Part shown: positions 13,434-25,789 of the stretch, piece by piece
Numbering within the stretch: the stretch's first letter is position 1
How the letters are laid out: the number at the start of each line of letters is the position of its first letter
Assembly: GCA_023213395.1 (NCBI GenBank)
Contig: CM041465.1
Coordinates: 55,311,741-55,375,740 of the forward strand
DNA from: Cycas panzhihuaensis
Taxonomy: Eukaryota; Cycadophyta
Direction: 5' to 3'
Length of the DNA stretch: 64,000 nt
Translations under genes and position numbers: made by a program
Notes under the pieces: generated by a model
What the model saw: the letters and a program-made list of their open reading frames with translations, nothing else
Database searches by the model: none
Told to the model about the DNA's origin: nothing

Positions 13434-14098
13434 ATGAATCTAAGTAATATAAGCTTTCCTATATTTGATGAAAATGATTTTCAACTATAAAAAATAATAA
13501 TAAAAATATACTTTATTTTAAATGACCTTTGAAAATATGTAAAATATGGATATAAACTAAATATTAAAAAATATATGAAAAATGATAATGAAGTCTTAAA
13601 TAACAATATATTTTGTAGCATATAATGACAATATATTCTTTAATGTTTATAAAATAACTACAACTAAATCTATATGGGATACTTTAAAATTTATTTATGA
13701 AGGAGATACCTTAAAATTTAACATTACTAATTGCATTAGTGATGTTTTTCCTATGAGGCAGATGTTAGAGCAGGTATATTTTATTGAAAAGACTAATATT
13801 ATACTAGTGTAGATTTTAATAAAAGTAATGACTCTAATATTTCATTCAGTGAGATGATTTGTACCTTGGACTTGACTAAAGTAAAAGATAAAGATCAAGA
13901 CAAAGCTACCTCTACTCATTCAAATCAAGCTATACCTATTTGGAAGTCATTTAAACCACATAAAATTAAAATGACATTGTTTGTTGAAATGATGATAAGG
14001 CAAATTATTGACTGCATCAAGCATGATGATTATCAAGCTAAAGGACAAATATTCAAAGTCATCCTCAAGTATTTATTTCACAAGTTTAAGGAGAAATA
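13434..14098 (+). pseudogene. Copia-type gag remnant of element E
   Basis: The reading starts at an ATG with MNLSNISFPIFDENDF, resembling the N-terminus of copia gag proteins (compare FGNIIIPKFDRNNF in copia-1 of this window). It continues with IFFNVYKITTTKSIWDTLKFIYEGDTLK, which fits the UBN2-type gag pattern of a tryptophan followed by a leucine-rich helix. Stops interrupt it. An open stretch of 81 codons at 13854-14096 follows, rich in lysine (HKIKMTLFVEMMIRQIIDCI). The purine tract AAGAAGGAGTA (14121-14131) and the 3' LTR follow directly, so pol is missing. Confidence 0.55.
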
Positions 14099-14131
14099 AA
14101 GGACAATTATGATGAACATTAAGAAGGAGTA

Positions 14132-14464
14132 TATTAGGATTAATGTTCCTCACCCCACTCCCACCTTAGAAATATGTGAATGCACATATGTTATGGTAAG
14201 TTAGGTGAGTTTATTTTAATATTAAGTTGTACGTTATTTTATATTTATTTAAATTTTAGAAGTTAAAGAGGTTTCCCTCCTCCTTCACAACTATATATTC
14301 TATGGGGTTTTAAACCCTAGTGTTCTTCAACACCACCTACTTTAAAATATTTATATACTCTTCAACTATGGCTTGAATACAATAATATATTTTGAATGCA
14401 TTTTCAGTATGGATTGAGATTAACGTTTACCTGATCTACTCTATTTTCCACTATATTTTCAATA
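14132..14464 (+). repeat. 3' LTR of element E
   Basis: 333 bases, starting TATTAGGATTAATG (the first TG has decayed to TA) and ending TTCAATA. It pairs with 9614-9947. Confidence 0.85.
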
Positions 14465-14801
14465 ATATATACTCTCACTACTTGAGAACTTGAGAAAGGA
14501 GTGAGAAAAATTGAAGACTTGAAGATATAAACCTTATGATCATAAGCAGAGTCTTAACTCTACCTTCTCCCATGGTTTTTCTCACATTGGGTTTTCTACC
14601 TATAAATCTTGGAGTCCATCTTGTGGTGATGATTATATTTGATGATGCTTACTTTACTTTACATTTATGTTGAATAATTCTCTATGTGTATATACTCATG
14701 AGTTCATATTATTGCATCTTTATATTTTTAACATGGTATCAGAGCCATGCATGCATATTTTAACATAGTATAAGAGCAATCTTATTACCCCTTTTTTAAC
14801 A
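14465..14801 (+). repeat. 3' LTR of element D, right part
   Basis: Continues the D LTR after element E, from 'atatatactctcac' to the end TTTTTTAACA. It matches 6040-6377. It also contains internal 'aacatggtatcagagcc' (14730-14746) and 'aacatagtataagagc' (about 14762-14777), showing that the primer-site-like copies belong to the LTR itself. Confidence 0.8.
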
Positions 14802-14877
14802 CCTTGAATCTCATATGATCTGATCATATCAAAGACATATCATTCATCTATTTAGATTTCTATTTAAAACATGAAAG

Positions 14878-15221
14878 TGTTGGAAGCGAGGTACAGAGTG
14901 GGACCATTCATAATAGTGAGTGCATGCTTGAAAGAGTAAGTTAATATTCTCGATTGGTATGTTGACATTGTTAAAAAACATAAGAGAGGTATTTCCACCC
15001 CATTTATAGGTAATTATGGGGGGGCAGCAAGTGCCTCAACTTGACATATCTAAATCTAAAATAATATTAAAAAATATTACGTACCTTAATATAGATGCAT
15101 TAACTTTTTTAATAACTGGTGGTGACTACTATGTGACTTGAGGTGACTTAGGGAGGCCCAAGGTGGCTTTAAGGGACCCTAGGTATACATTAGCATAGGA
15201 GCATTGGGTATTATCCCAACA
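14878..15221 (-). repeat. 3' LTR of copia-1
   Basis: 344 bases ending (minus start) with CA of TGTTGGGATAATACCC. The purine tract on the minus strand, ATGGGGGAGAA (15222-15232), adjoins it. Confidence 0.85.
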
Positions 15222-15518
15222 TTCTCCCCCATAATTCCCAATGTAAACAACTCCTAAATTGTCTTTGAATTTCTAAAATTTAACTTTGTCCAATGCTTTA
15301 ATAAAGATATCTATTACTTGGTCTTTGGTGTTGTAATAAGCTAATTCAATCTCTTCTGGTAGCACTAACTCTTAAATGAAGTGATGTTGAGTCTCAATAT
15401 GTTTTATTTTTCTATGAATAACTAGGTTTTTTTCCATCTATATAGTACTCTAATTTTCACACTAAATTCTTATGGGACCTTTCTGTTTTAGCTAAAAATC
15501 TTGGAGAAGTTTTCTCAA

Positions 15519-16800
15519 CTATATAGATTCATATGTACCTACAACCACTACTTTATACTCTACTTTGGTTATAGATAGGAAAACTATGTTTTGTTTCTTG
15601 GTACTCCATGCTAAAACTTTTGATCCTATACTAAAGATATAACCTGAAGTTGATTTCCTGTCATTAATGTTGCTTGCCCAATCTAAGTTTATATAACCTA
15701 TCAAAAAATTTTAATGAAGTTTTGTAGTATAACCTATATTCTGAGGTGTCTTTAAGATAACATAGGTTTCTTTTAGTTGTTTGCCAATGAGTGATCTTTG
15801 GATCTTGCATGAATCTAGATACAATACTAACTAAATGCATTATATCAAGTTGAGTGGATGTCAAATAGATCAAGTTGGTCATTAGCTGTCTAGAGAGTGT
15901 AGGATGTACTAGTGTAAAATCACCTAACTTGAAGAGATTAATTCTTATTTTTGTTGGAGTTACCAAGATTTACAGTGGATCATCTTGAACTTTTGTAATA
16001 AATTCAGGGTATAATTTCATTGGTAGACGAAGATGCCCTTCTTGTCTTGCCATACTTCTAACCCTAAGAAGTAATGCATTAGTCCCAAATCTGTCGTTTT
16101 TAATTTTTTATACATAGTATTCTTAAAGTGTCACAATAAGTGGTAGTTATTTCTAGTATAAACAAGATCATCCACATAGAGTCTCCCTTGATTTGAATGT
16201 AAATATTATGGTCTATTTGAGATCTTTCAAAGCCTTGATCTCTAAAGTTTTGTCTATGTAGGAATACCAGGCCCTGGTACTTGTTTCAATCCATATAGTG
16301 CCTTTTGAAGTTTGTACACTTTGTTTTCTACCCCATTGACTTTAAAACCAAGGGGTTGAGTGACATAAATATTCTCTTCAATATAACCATTGAGGAAGGT
16401 GCTCTTAACATCTATTTGTTAGACTTTCCATCATATTTGGGTGGCTAAACTTATCATCATTCTAATTATTTCCATCCTAGCAATAGGGGTAAACGTTTCA
16501 TTGTAGTCAATGCATTCTTTTTGGGCATAACCCTTAGCGACCAATCTAGCCTTGTATTTATCGATTAATCCATATGAGCGAAACTTGGTTTTGTAGATCC
16601 ATTTAGTACCAATTACCTTTTTATTTCAAGGTAAATTGACCAATTCCCAAGTGTTATTTTTAACAATAGAATGGTATTCATCTTCCATTACCTTTCTCCA
16701 AGATGAATGTTCATTGGCCTTATCAAAAGTTTGAGGCTCATGGGACTCCAATACTTTTCTCATGAGGGTAAAATTAACCCTATGTGAGTGAGTGGATTTA
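15519..16800 (-). pseudogene. Copia-1 reverse transcriptase and RNase H remnant
   Basis: Reading leftwards from about 16800: an RT stretch with [37 protein letters not shown] and VYKLQKALYGLKQVPG, the usual RVT_2 landmarks. Then LIYLTSTQLDIMHLVSIVSRFMQDP, and the RNase H part WASNINDRKSTSGYIFSIGS followed by WSTKKQNIVFLS. The RNase H would remove the RNA template. The start of the RT and the YVDD region are frameshifted. Stops and frame changes make it non-functional. Confidence 0.85.
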
Positions 16801-17039
16801 TGAGTGTCATCTAATATGTTGCTTACATCATGATTCTATTGAACCCATTTTGGAAGATTTTGTGGTGGAGATTGAGAGGAAGTTCTCTCCCCACTAGGTT
16901 CATTAATGACTCATCTAGAATCAAACATAGGAGGCACATACTTGGATTTGGAGGATTTGTCAAAATTGATTATAACTTATTTCTTCTTTTCTTAAGTATC
17001 TTGATAATAAGCATCTTCCTAAAATTTAACATCTCTACT

Positions 17040-18131
17040 TAACATGACCCTTTTTGACTTAGGATCATAAACTTTGTATGACTTAGAGGTTTTCCTATAG
17101 CCAAGGAAAATATATTTGATATTATGATCATCTAACTTGGATCTCTTTTGATTAGGAATATGAGCATATGCTAGGCACCCAAAGACTCTAAGGTGATGTA
17201 TGCTTGGTTTATAGCTAGTCTAAGCTTCCTCAGGTATTTTCCACCTTAGGACTTTAGTGGAGCACCTCTTGAGGAGATAGACATATGTATGTACTACTTC
17301 TGCCTAAAATTCATGACCCAAGTTCTTATCCTTTAACATGAACCTAGCCATTTCAACAATTGTATGATTCTTCCTTTCTGCTACACCATTTTGTTGTGGG
17401 GTGTAGGGATTAGTGAGTTTCCTTCTAATTCTATGATAAACACAATATGTTTTAAATTCATTAAAGATAAATTCTCCCCCATTATCTAATCTCAGAGATA
17501 GTAGTTTGTGTCCACTTTGTTGCTCCATAAAGGTTTTAAAGTCAACAAAGTATTAAAATACATCTAATTTGAATTTAAGGAAGAATACTCATGTTTTCCT
17601 AGTATAATCATCAATGAACGTGATGAAGTAGTGAGATCCTTCTAATGAGGGGATATCCATTGGACCACATATATTTGTATATACTAATTGAAGTGGACCT
17701 ATTACTTGATGACTGATGTCTGGAAAACTTTCCCTATATTGTTTACCAAGTAGGTATCTTTCACATAGGCTTTTGTCCACTTTGATATTTGGAAACCCAT
17801 TTACCATATCCATTCTTTTTATTAGGGCCAAACTACTATAGTTAAGATGGTCAAATCTCCTATGCCATAATTCACTATCCACTTTGACTGTAGTTCTTAA
17901 GGCATAGGTATCCAAAGGAGTAAGAAGGAGTTTAAATAATCTACCTTTAGTTATTTTTCCTTTTGCTACTATAGCCTTGTTTCTCTTTTTGTCCTTGATT
18001 GTACACTTGCCATTGTTAAATATGACCTTGTAGTCTTGTGCCATCATTTGCCCTATAGATAATAAGTTTTTCTTTAAGGCTTGAACATATAAGACATCAT
18101 CAAGATGTTTATATTCTCCTACATCTATCAT
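17040..18131 (-). pseudogene. Copia-1 GAG-pre-integrase and integrase remnant
   Basis: The open part 17589-18131 (180 codons) carries the protease tail and pre-integrase region (LDDVLYVQALKKNLLSIGQ; LWHRRFDHLNYSSL; CERYLLGKQYRESFP with the first Cys-X2-Cys damaged) and the start of the integrase core (YTNICGPMDIPSLEGS, YFITFIDDYTRK). A stop follows. 17304-17528 continues with LRLDNGGEF and PYTPQQNGVAERKN, so the D-D-E residues can be traced. At about 17050-17290 the downstream segment includes HHLRVFGCLAY-like text in shifted frames. Integrase joins the DNA copy to the chromosome. Confidence 0.85.
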
Positions 18132-18215
18132 GAGGGCTATGTTACCTCTACCAACAAATTCGTAGGATATATCATCACCAAATATTATTGATCATTCTCT
18201 ACTTTTATCCAAGTT

Positions 18216-19443
18216 TTAAAATAGGTGTTCCTTGTGAGTCATGTGGGCTAAATAATTAGAGTCAATATACCAACTATCATCCTCTTCTTCTTTGGTAGTA
18301 AAACTAGATAAAAATAGTCTATTATTATCCCTTATTTCTATAGTGATATAAGCACTCCCTTTGGTGGGTGGTCCATGTTTGGAGAAACACTTATCTTCTG
18401 AGTGACCCATTCGATGATAATAAGAGCAATATAAAGGGTTCTCTCCTTCCATAACTTATACTTCTACTTCTTGGATGAGTTTTATCAATGTTAGAAGGTC
18501 TCCACCTTTTCTCATAATGTGGAGGTGAATTTTTCCTTTGTCTATTATCATAGTAGTCCTGATTTGATCTTGAAGTTTGAACATTCCCTTGACAATTGGG
18601 GTAATATGTGTGTTCCTTAGATTATTTTTGTTGATTTAGGTACCTTGGAGGATTCATATTTCATTGATTTCTTCCTTGCCTTCTTTGATGTAGAGCTTAG
18701 TACTTAGGTAGATCTTGTCTTACATCCCTTATAAGGTTTCTATCCCTTCTCTTGGGAGGTGATTCCCTAGATTTTGAAGTTCTTACTTGAAAGTGTGATT
18801 GAATCCTAGCCTTAGTAACAAAGATACACTTAAGCAATTTATTAGTATTATGTTGCTCTTTAACTGACATTAGCATAACACTTAGTTGCTCTACTTTTAG
18901 TGTACTTAGATCTTTTGAAACCCCTATACTTATCATAACTATTTCAAATCTCTTAATAATACCAACACACCTTAATATTCTTTGTACCACTTAGTGTTCT
19001 ATCAATGTGTCCCCATGTGACCTTATTTGATTGACTATATCTTGAACTTTCGTTATGAACTCTGTTACTAATTCCATGGGTATCATCCGTAAATTTTTGA
19101 ATTTGCTTCTAAGGTTTTGGAGCTTAGAGGAAGTAACTCCTTCATAGATCAATTGGAGTATATCCCATGCTTCTTTTGATTTGGTTGACTTACTAACCTA
19201 TAGGAAAACAAGATCCTTTAATGCAAAAAATATAAGTGCAAGTGCTTCATTATCCTTTTTAATATTTTCCTTATATGTAGCCTTTTCAGCATTGGTTGTA
19301 TTTTGTCATAACTCACTATATCCTATTTTCATAATCTCACACATATCGTTAGCAATGAGAATAGGTCTCATCCTCCTACTCTAGTTTAGAAAATTGTTTC
19401 TATCAAATTTAGGAATTATTATGTTTCCAAAACTAGATGTCAT
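18216..19443 (-). pseudogene. Copia-1 gag with zinc knuckle and protease start
   Basis: The ATG at 19443 starts MTSSFGNIIIPKFDRNNF, followed by stops in the W-rich part, then EALALIFFALKDLVF. The open piece 18697-18990 holds gag helices, and 18216-18452 has the zinc knuckle CSYYHRMGHSEDKC (second Cys changed to Tyr) and DDSWYIDSNYLAHMT, the aspartic protease site in which the usual Asp-Ser-Gly became Asp-Ser-Asn. The start was chosen because it precedes the family-typical FGN...PKFD opening. At least six stops or frame changes interrupt it. Confidence 0.75.
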
Positions 19444-19989
19444 CTTTAGTTAAGGTTTAAAAAAATAGTAAATAAAGTGAGATTTACAAATGTTTGAGTC
19501 TAAAATTTAACCCAAGAGATAATATCTAAAGATTTACCCAAAGTTTTCAAAGTGTCCTAATCCCTAATATGGCTTCTAGGCTCTAAGTTAAAGGGTCTCC
19601 AAGGGAAACCTTTAGTTGCTATTATGTCTAGTGTCGCTTGCCTAAAAATGATAAAATATAGACTGAATATACTTGTACATAAGCTCAAGGCTTGATATAC
19701 CTTAGTGCATAGGTTGTTATAAAGGCTTTTACAGCCCCCTGATTTATTGGTCCACTTGCACTAGACTTATGCCTAGCGACAAATTTAGTAGTTAAGGTTA
19801 CATGAACCAAGGTACTCACCCTCTGTAAGTCTAGCCTTCATCTCTGAACATCGATAAAAGATTAGTTCTCCACCTTATCCTGTCACCTAATACACCTTAT
19901 AGCCAATGACTTTTCTCATCAAATATGAATAAGCCAGTTAGCATATGTGTGGTGGTAACTTCAGGGGTCTTAATTATTCCCCTTGTAAG
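19444..19989 (-). other. Leader upstream of copia-1 gag
   Basis: Non-coding on both strands. It is probably the untranslated leader of copia-1. It ends where the zinc-knuckle side of another copia gag begins, which marks an insertion or recombination joint somewhere near 19950-20080. A 20-base unit resembling 'gagttatcttttttaatgtg' occurs twice at 20015-20075. Confidence 0.4.
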
Positions 19990-20079
19990 GCTAGAAATAG
20001 TGTGGTTGATTCAAGAGTTATCTTTTTTAATGTGAGAATATATTTAATTAGTGTGAGAGTTATCTTTTTTAATTGCGTG

Positions 20080-21039
20080 GGGACACATCCCTCATGCATA
20101 ACATTTCCATGCTTCCGAACCTATTCTACTTCTACAGACATCAATAGTATGGCCTCTTTTATGACAATAGGCACAACTAGTGTTCTGAGAAGAAGTTGCA
20201 TTGTTCCTATTAGAAAAGAATTAATTAGAAGTATTCTGGTGTTTAGTTGGACCAGAATATTTAACATTATTTTGTGAATTAGATGGTGAACCTCTATGGG
20301 GTTTTTAAAATTTTAGATTATTATGAAAATTATTGTTTTATTATTTGTTTTTAAATTGTGGCTTAGTTTTAGAAAACAAAGCCTGTGAAGGATCTTTTAT
20401 TGCACATGTTTGAATTAACATTATCTGATGTTCAATCAGCTAGTTTGTCAACTAATTGAATGCTATAGGTGGGTTGCCAGCTTATTGTCTAGCAGTTTTG
20501 AAGAGATTAAAGTGTATTAGTAGTTTGTTTACTACAAGACCTAAGAGCGTGTCATCATCTCTAACATGCGTAGTTATTTTTTTAACATCACCTTCTTTGG
20601 TTTTAGATTTGATGCAGTTATCTAGATCTTTATTAATTGATTGAATTTTAGTTAAAAAATCCTCAACATTTAAAAAGTTATCAAAATGCAGGTTATACAA
20701 TTGCTATTCTAAGATAGCCACTTGATGTGTATCAACCTTGTCATATTTTTCTTACAAGGTTTACCAGACAGTAGCTAAGTCATCTTTTTCAAAAAACTGC
20801 TGATTGATTTCTAGTGAGAGTGAGTTTAATATGGTGCCTAAGGTGGCATCTGAGTTCATCAGATATACCATAAGACTCTCAATAGCATCTATTTTTGGTT
20901 TTTAAAATTCACCTATCACATATCACCATATCTTTTGTTGTTTGAGCTGATGGGATATGCGATTCCTCCAATCGACATAGTTTGAGCCAATTAATACTGG
21001 AATTAGAATGCAGGTGGTTGTCCCTGGTATTAATGCCAT
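20080..21039 (-). pseudogene. Second copia gag remnant (copia-2) inside copia-1
   Basis: The ATG at 21039 opens MALIPGTTTCILIPVLIGSN followed by YVDWRNRI, the N-terminal NYxxW pattern of copia gag. 20482-20700 is open and encodes NVEDFLTKIQSINKDLDN and LLGLVVNKLLIHF, a UBN2-type gag core. Near 20130-20200 the zinc knuckle CAYCHKRGHTIDVC is intact. At least five stops interrupt it. It differs from copia-1 gag and is followed by the copia-1 leader, so it is a separate inserted element whose pol is gone. Confidence 0.7.
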
Positions 21040-22011
21040 ATTGGAAGTGTTGAGGTTTGATTGTAGATTGAAGGTGATTGAAAAAATAATCACTTAGTAA
21101 AAGGTACTAATCATGTTAACAGATATAATTCAAGAAGACATTCTAGTATGCATTAATTGTATTTAAGGAAAAAATCATGTGTTTGTAAACAGATTGAATA
21201 AACAAATAACTTCTTAAAATGTTGCCTTAAGCAGTCCCTTTTGATAAACAGTTCTTTTTGATAAATAGTCCCCCTTTGATAAATAAATTAGTTTCCCTTA
21301 TTCTAAACAAATGAAAAGTCCTTATTTAATAAACAATCTCCTTTTTAATAGAAAGAAACTATCCCCTTTCAAAATAAAAAGTCTCCTTTAATTGAAAAAT
21401 AAACAGTTCCCCTTAACAAAGTAAGTATTTTACTTACAAAAAAACTTTATAACTAAAGTATTTAGTTTTCCTTTTTATTTTAAGAAATAGATATGTAATT
21501 TTTAAAGATTAAATGGCATAATTTAAAGCTATAAATTAAGTGTGGAAGGGAGGGAAAATGTTAATTTATAAATCAATAATAAAGTGTTAGGGGGGACTAG
21601 TAATAAATGTAATAAAAAAAGTATAATAGAAAGGAATGAAGTTGATTTATAAATTAAATATAATAGGGAAAATGTTAAATTTAATTTGCCTAAAATTAAC
21701 TATGTTAGTTTGAAGTGATTTAAACATTAGAATGTAGTGATAGGAAGGTTTGCTTATGTACTAATTATAATGAAAGAAATTACATAAAGTATGGGAGTCA
21801 CTAAAATTTATAATAGAGATTAAGGGGGTGTAATTTGATTGTATAAAAAAAATGATAAGAGATTAAATTTAAATTAAAAAAGTAATAAGGAAAAAGTGGG
21901 GGTTTAGAATTTATTAAAGTATAATAAACAAGGGAGGGGTTTTATTTTTATTTAAATTAAAGTATAAAAAAGGGGGGGTCATTAATTAAAATTTAATCGT
22001 AAAGGCTATAA
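21040..22011. other. AT-rich non-coding stretch with degenerate short repeats
   Basis: No coding was found. Between about 21230 and 21430 a unit like 'agtcccctttgataaata' recurs about eight times with much variation. Further right are G-runs ('gttaggggggac', 'aaagggggggtc'). It may be the leader of copia-2. Confidence 0.4.
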
Positions 22012-22625
<614 letters not shown>

Positions 22626-22639
22626 ACGTGAATAAAAGG

Positions 22640-23530
22640 AATTAAAAGTTAAGTACGTGGACCTGACGGAATGTTTTGTTTTATAACACAAAATTAAATT
22701 TCAAAGTGACTTGAGGTCCAGGGCGGGGGGGGGTTAAGGCGACGAAACCCTACTTGGCTCTTCGACTCGTCTTTGTTACTTCAACAATGGCGGCGTCTTC
22801 GACCTGGTTATCTCCATGGCAGTGAGGGTTATCTCCTTTTGCAATCCAATCTTCAAGCATACAACATATCGTTTCTGCAGGTCGGTGCTCTGTTTGCTCT
22901 TATTGCAGGTCTGCGATGGTGTTGGGGGTCTCGTACTCGTCAAAGATGGTGTAAGATAGAAGTTTAGAGATGTTAATTTTCTCCTTATCCCCTTTGTTGG
23001 GAACCCTATATCCCCTTATGTAGGGATCCTAGTGCTAGCACTTAAACTGATAAGCAGGCTCATACTCAAACTCATCTTCGCATGTCTCTTTAGTTGTGTA
23101 ACTGACCAAGAAGATTCTGTTCATGAACGTTTGGCTCAGTTCCAGGTGTAAATCACAGGGCTCAACCACAAAGGGTTCTTTTTCTGTATTTAGGAACCGA
23201 AAAACCTCCTGATAATATGTGTTATGGTGCCTTATTCAAGACCAGTTTGGATGGGAAGGATGAGAGTGTGGTGAAGGTGAGTAGCCCCATGGTTATGGGT
23301 GACAGTTTGGCTCTTCTTTCTCCAGACAAACTTGTTGCAGGAACTACATCAACTCGATTATTAGAAAGTAGGGATGGATGGAAGAGTGCCCAACTGACAC
23401 ACAGATATGTTGGACCAATGCATCATCTTTCCACTGCTGCTACAGTCAAAGATGGTAAAGCCTTCGTGAATCACATGTTTTGTTTTGGTTTAAGAAAAAG
23501 AAGGCATGTTATTATAGAAGTAATTTTTAA
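22640..23530 (+). pseudogene. Host-gene-like fragment, possibly an NHL/SMP-30-type propeller protein end
   Basis: The open stretch 23194-23520 encodes CYGALFKTSLDGKDE, SPMVMGDSLALLSPDKLV, GTTSTRLLESRDGWKSA and STAATVKDGKAFVNHM. This is unlike any retrotransposon protein and resembles, from memory, the C-terminal part of plant NHL/SMP-30-like six-bladed propeller proteins. Upstream, 'aaaccctac' and an ATG in a purine context at 22787 (MAASSTWLSPW, then a stop) look like a gene start, and 'tttctgtatttag' before 23194 looks like a splice acceptor. GC content is higher than around it. It ends 50 bases before a copia primer site on the opposite strand. Identification is tentative and the fragment is broken. 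Confidence 0.45.
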
Positions 23531-23570
23531 ACCACTCAATATTCTCTATGGTGGCATAGGTAGATTTTAT

Positions 23571-23583
23571 GGCTCTAATACCA
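23571..23583 (-). other. Copia-type primer binding site on the minus strand
   Basis: The minus strand reads TGGTATTAGAGCC, one change from the standard initiator-Met site, directly after an LTR end ...CTCTCACA. Confidence 0.7.
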
Positions 23584-23900
23584 TGTGAGAGAAGAGGCAC
23601 ATGTACATTGTTAATAGGATCTAAATAAGTAAATAATAATAGGAAATAACACTGCATAGGTACACATTATTTTGACAAGTGGAAAACCCTTTCTAGGAAA
23701 GAAAAACCACCTCTTAAAGTTCTAGTTTATTAATAAAGAATAAACATCATGCTACAAAACCACCATCACCCAAAGCTAGCCTTTAAACAGGCATTTGGAC
23801 AGACCTCCTAGATTCTTGGAACCATCTCCATGAATCTAGGAGATGGATAAATACTACGGAGGTTCGTTGGAATGCAGTTCCACATGTCAATGACCATCCA
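23584..23900 (-). mobile_element. Copia LTR fragment on the minus strand
   Basis: On the minus strand it contains the usual copia LTR 3' landmarks: a run of T then 'agaaagggttttccac' and an end in CA before the primer site at 23571-23583. The outer edge could not be fixed because no partner LTR was found; about 23900 is a guess. It could be the 5' LTR of copia-2, whose gag lies at 20080-21039 in the same orientation. Confidence 0.5.
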
Positions 23901-24710
23901 CAAATTAATAAAATAAACATAAGTTTGAACATTAGAATCACTTAAATTACATATTAGACATGTGACTAAATAATAACATAAAGAAACATAAAGTTTACAT
24001 TATATCATCTAACATCCTAACAATTAGAAATGTGGTATTCCTTTGCTTTTGCAAGGTTCCTTTTATATAAGAAATGAAAATAACTAAAAAATAAATCCTT
24101 TAAACAAGACAAATATGAAGATCGACTTTTATGCAATGGAAATATGATTCAAACTTTCTTCAAATGAAAATATTCTATAAACTTTCTTCAAATCACAATA
24201 AATCAAGTAAATGAAATAATGATGCTTTTCTTCTTCAAATAAACCAAAAAATATAAGCTAGTATGCAAACTAGTTATTTCAATTTTTTGTAGAAAAGATA
24301 AGAAATTATATGCTCCTTTTGAATGCAATATAATAAGAAATCCTTTAATGCTTTAAAATACAACTAGCTTTTGAGACAAATAATCAATGAACTTTTACAA
24401 CTAAACTTTGTAGTTTTTAAGTTGAATAAGGGACTAAAAGCCTTTATTAATAAAAAGTAAAATGACTTATTTGTCAAATTATGCAAGATAATATGAATGC
24501 TAAATTATTCCTTTATAAAGCAAGAACAACTATATGAAACGTGAAATTTATAAGCAGAATCTTTATTTAAGGTAATAAAAATACCAGAAAACTATATGTA
24601 TTAGATTTATAAAGCAAGAAATGAAATAGATTTAATGTAAATAGTACCAGTTTGTCAATTTTATACCACTTAGGTTACTTGAAGCTCAAGGTGCTAAAAA
24701 TGATTATAAC
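23901..24710. other. AT-rich stretch without recognisable genes
   Basis: Stops throughout all frames and no repeat structure noticed. It separates the copia LTR from the inverted repeat. Confidence 0.5.
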
Positions 24711-25789
24711 GAACCTATTCCTGTTACCATTCAACATAGAGAAATAGAAATAGAAAATGATAGATAAAAGATAAAGAAGAAAATAAAGTTCCAAAGAACA
24801 TTCATTAATATAAGATTACCAAATACCTCATGATGATCTCTTTATACATTACATAGATATATATGGCGCTATTAAGGCTGCCCATCTCTTAAACTTATGC
24901 ATGTGGGATACATGCAATATGAGTAACCTCATATGGTGGAGTATCATAATATGTCCTCCCCCCTAAAAATGCTTCGCCCTCAAAGCATCCTGATTTAATG
25001 ACCATCTCTTATTATTATTCTTTAATAGATAGCTCTTACAAATGTTGGTAGAAAAGTTGTGCATGGAACAGGGATCTATCCATCCCAAGTTGATCTTGAT
25101 ACACCCTGAATATCATCTAATATACTCTATATATCTGTAATGTTGAAACCATAAGCTTGAATGTTATTCTTGCCTGGTGTTTATAGTAGATGAATGCCTT
25201 GCTTGATAAGTTTTGTTGAGTTGGGCCTCTTGATAATGTGGATACTAATATACTTCCACATTAGTTTGCCTTTCAACTATTTGTGATACCTTTTGTTCCT
25301 TATCCTTAGGTGCCACTAATGGTATGGGGTGGTAAATAACTTCTGCTACTTGTTCTTTAGTTTATCTTTTCATTATTGGTGACACCATTTCTTCCTTGTC
25401 CTTGGGTGCAGCCGGTGGTGTGGGATGACAAACAACTTCTGTTACCTACTCTTGACATTCCTCATAATCTTTCTTTTATTCTTGACTTTGTGGAGTTAGG
25501 AGAATTCCTTATCCCACACTGCAATTATACTTCTCAAGTATTTTCCATGCTTCTTGTTTGTTTTGTTCAAGACTTTTCATCTCTTTCCACCACGAATCAT
25601 TATATTTCTTATAGATAGTTCTAGCCAATAAAATACATTAAGGAGACAAACTTAGTTATACCAATATTTAAACCAAAGATAAGTCTCTCCTTGTAGATAT
25701 AATGAGGCTACTTTAGTCATCTCCTCATTGTACATGTAGTTATCATCAAGTGATTTTAAATATAAAAGATTAGGTTAAAGATATAGATG

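Larger units (their letters stand above)
9614..14464 (+). mobile_element. Element E: copia-like LTR retrotransposon nested in the LTR of element D
   Basis: Bounded by LTRs 9614-9947 and 14132-14464, starting TGTTGGGATTAATG and ending TTCAACA. A degenerate initiator-Met primer site follows the left LTR and a purine tract precedes the right one. Flanking 5-mers ATATC and ATATA are a nearly matching target duplication. The LTRs differ at about 39 of 334 positions by eye, mostly transitions, so the insertion is old. The 4.2-kb interior holds only a gag remnant next to the 3' LTR. No protease, integrase or polymerase was seen, so it was probably non-autonomous. Confidence 0.85.
5877..14801 (+). 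mobile_element. Element D: non-coding LTR retrotransposon, interrupted by element E
   Basis: Two matching LTRs bound it: 5877-6377 and a split copy 9421-9613 plus 14465-14801. It starts TGTTAAAA, ends TTAACA, has an initiator-Met-type primer site after the left LTR and a purine tract before the right LTR. The flanking 5-mers are CCTTA (5872-5876) and CCTTG (14802-14806), a target duplication with one change. Without element E it is about 4.1 kb. Its interior has no recognisable gag or pol, so it resembles the large non-autonomous derivatives (LARD-like) that depend on proteins of other elements. Confidence 0.8.
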
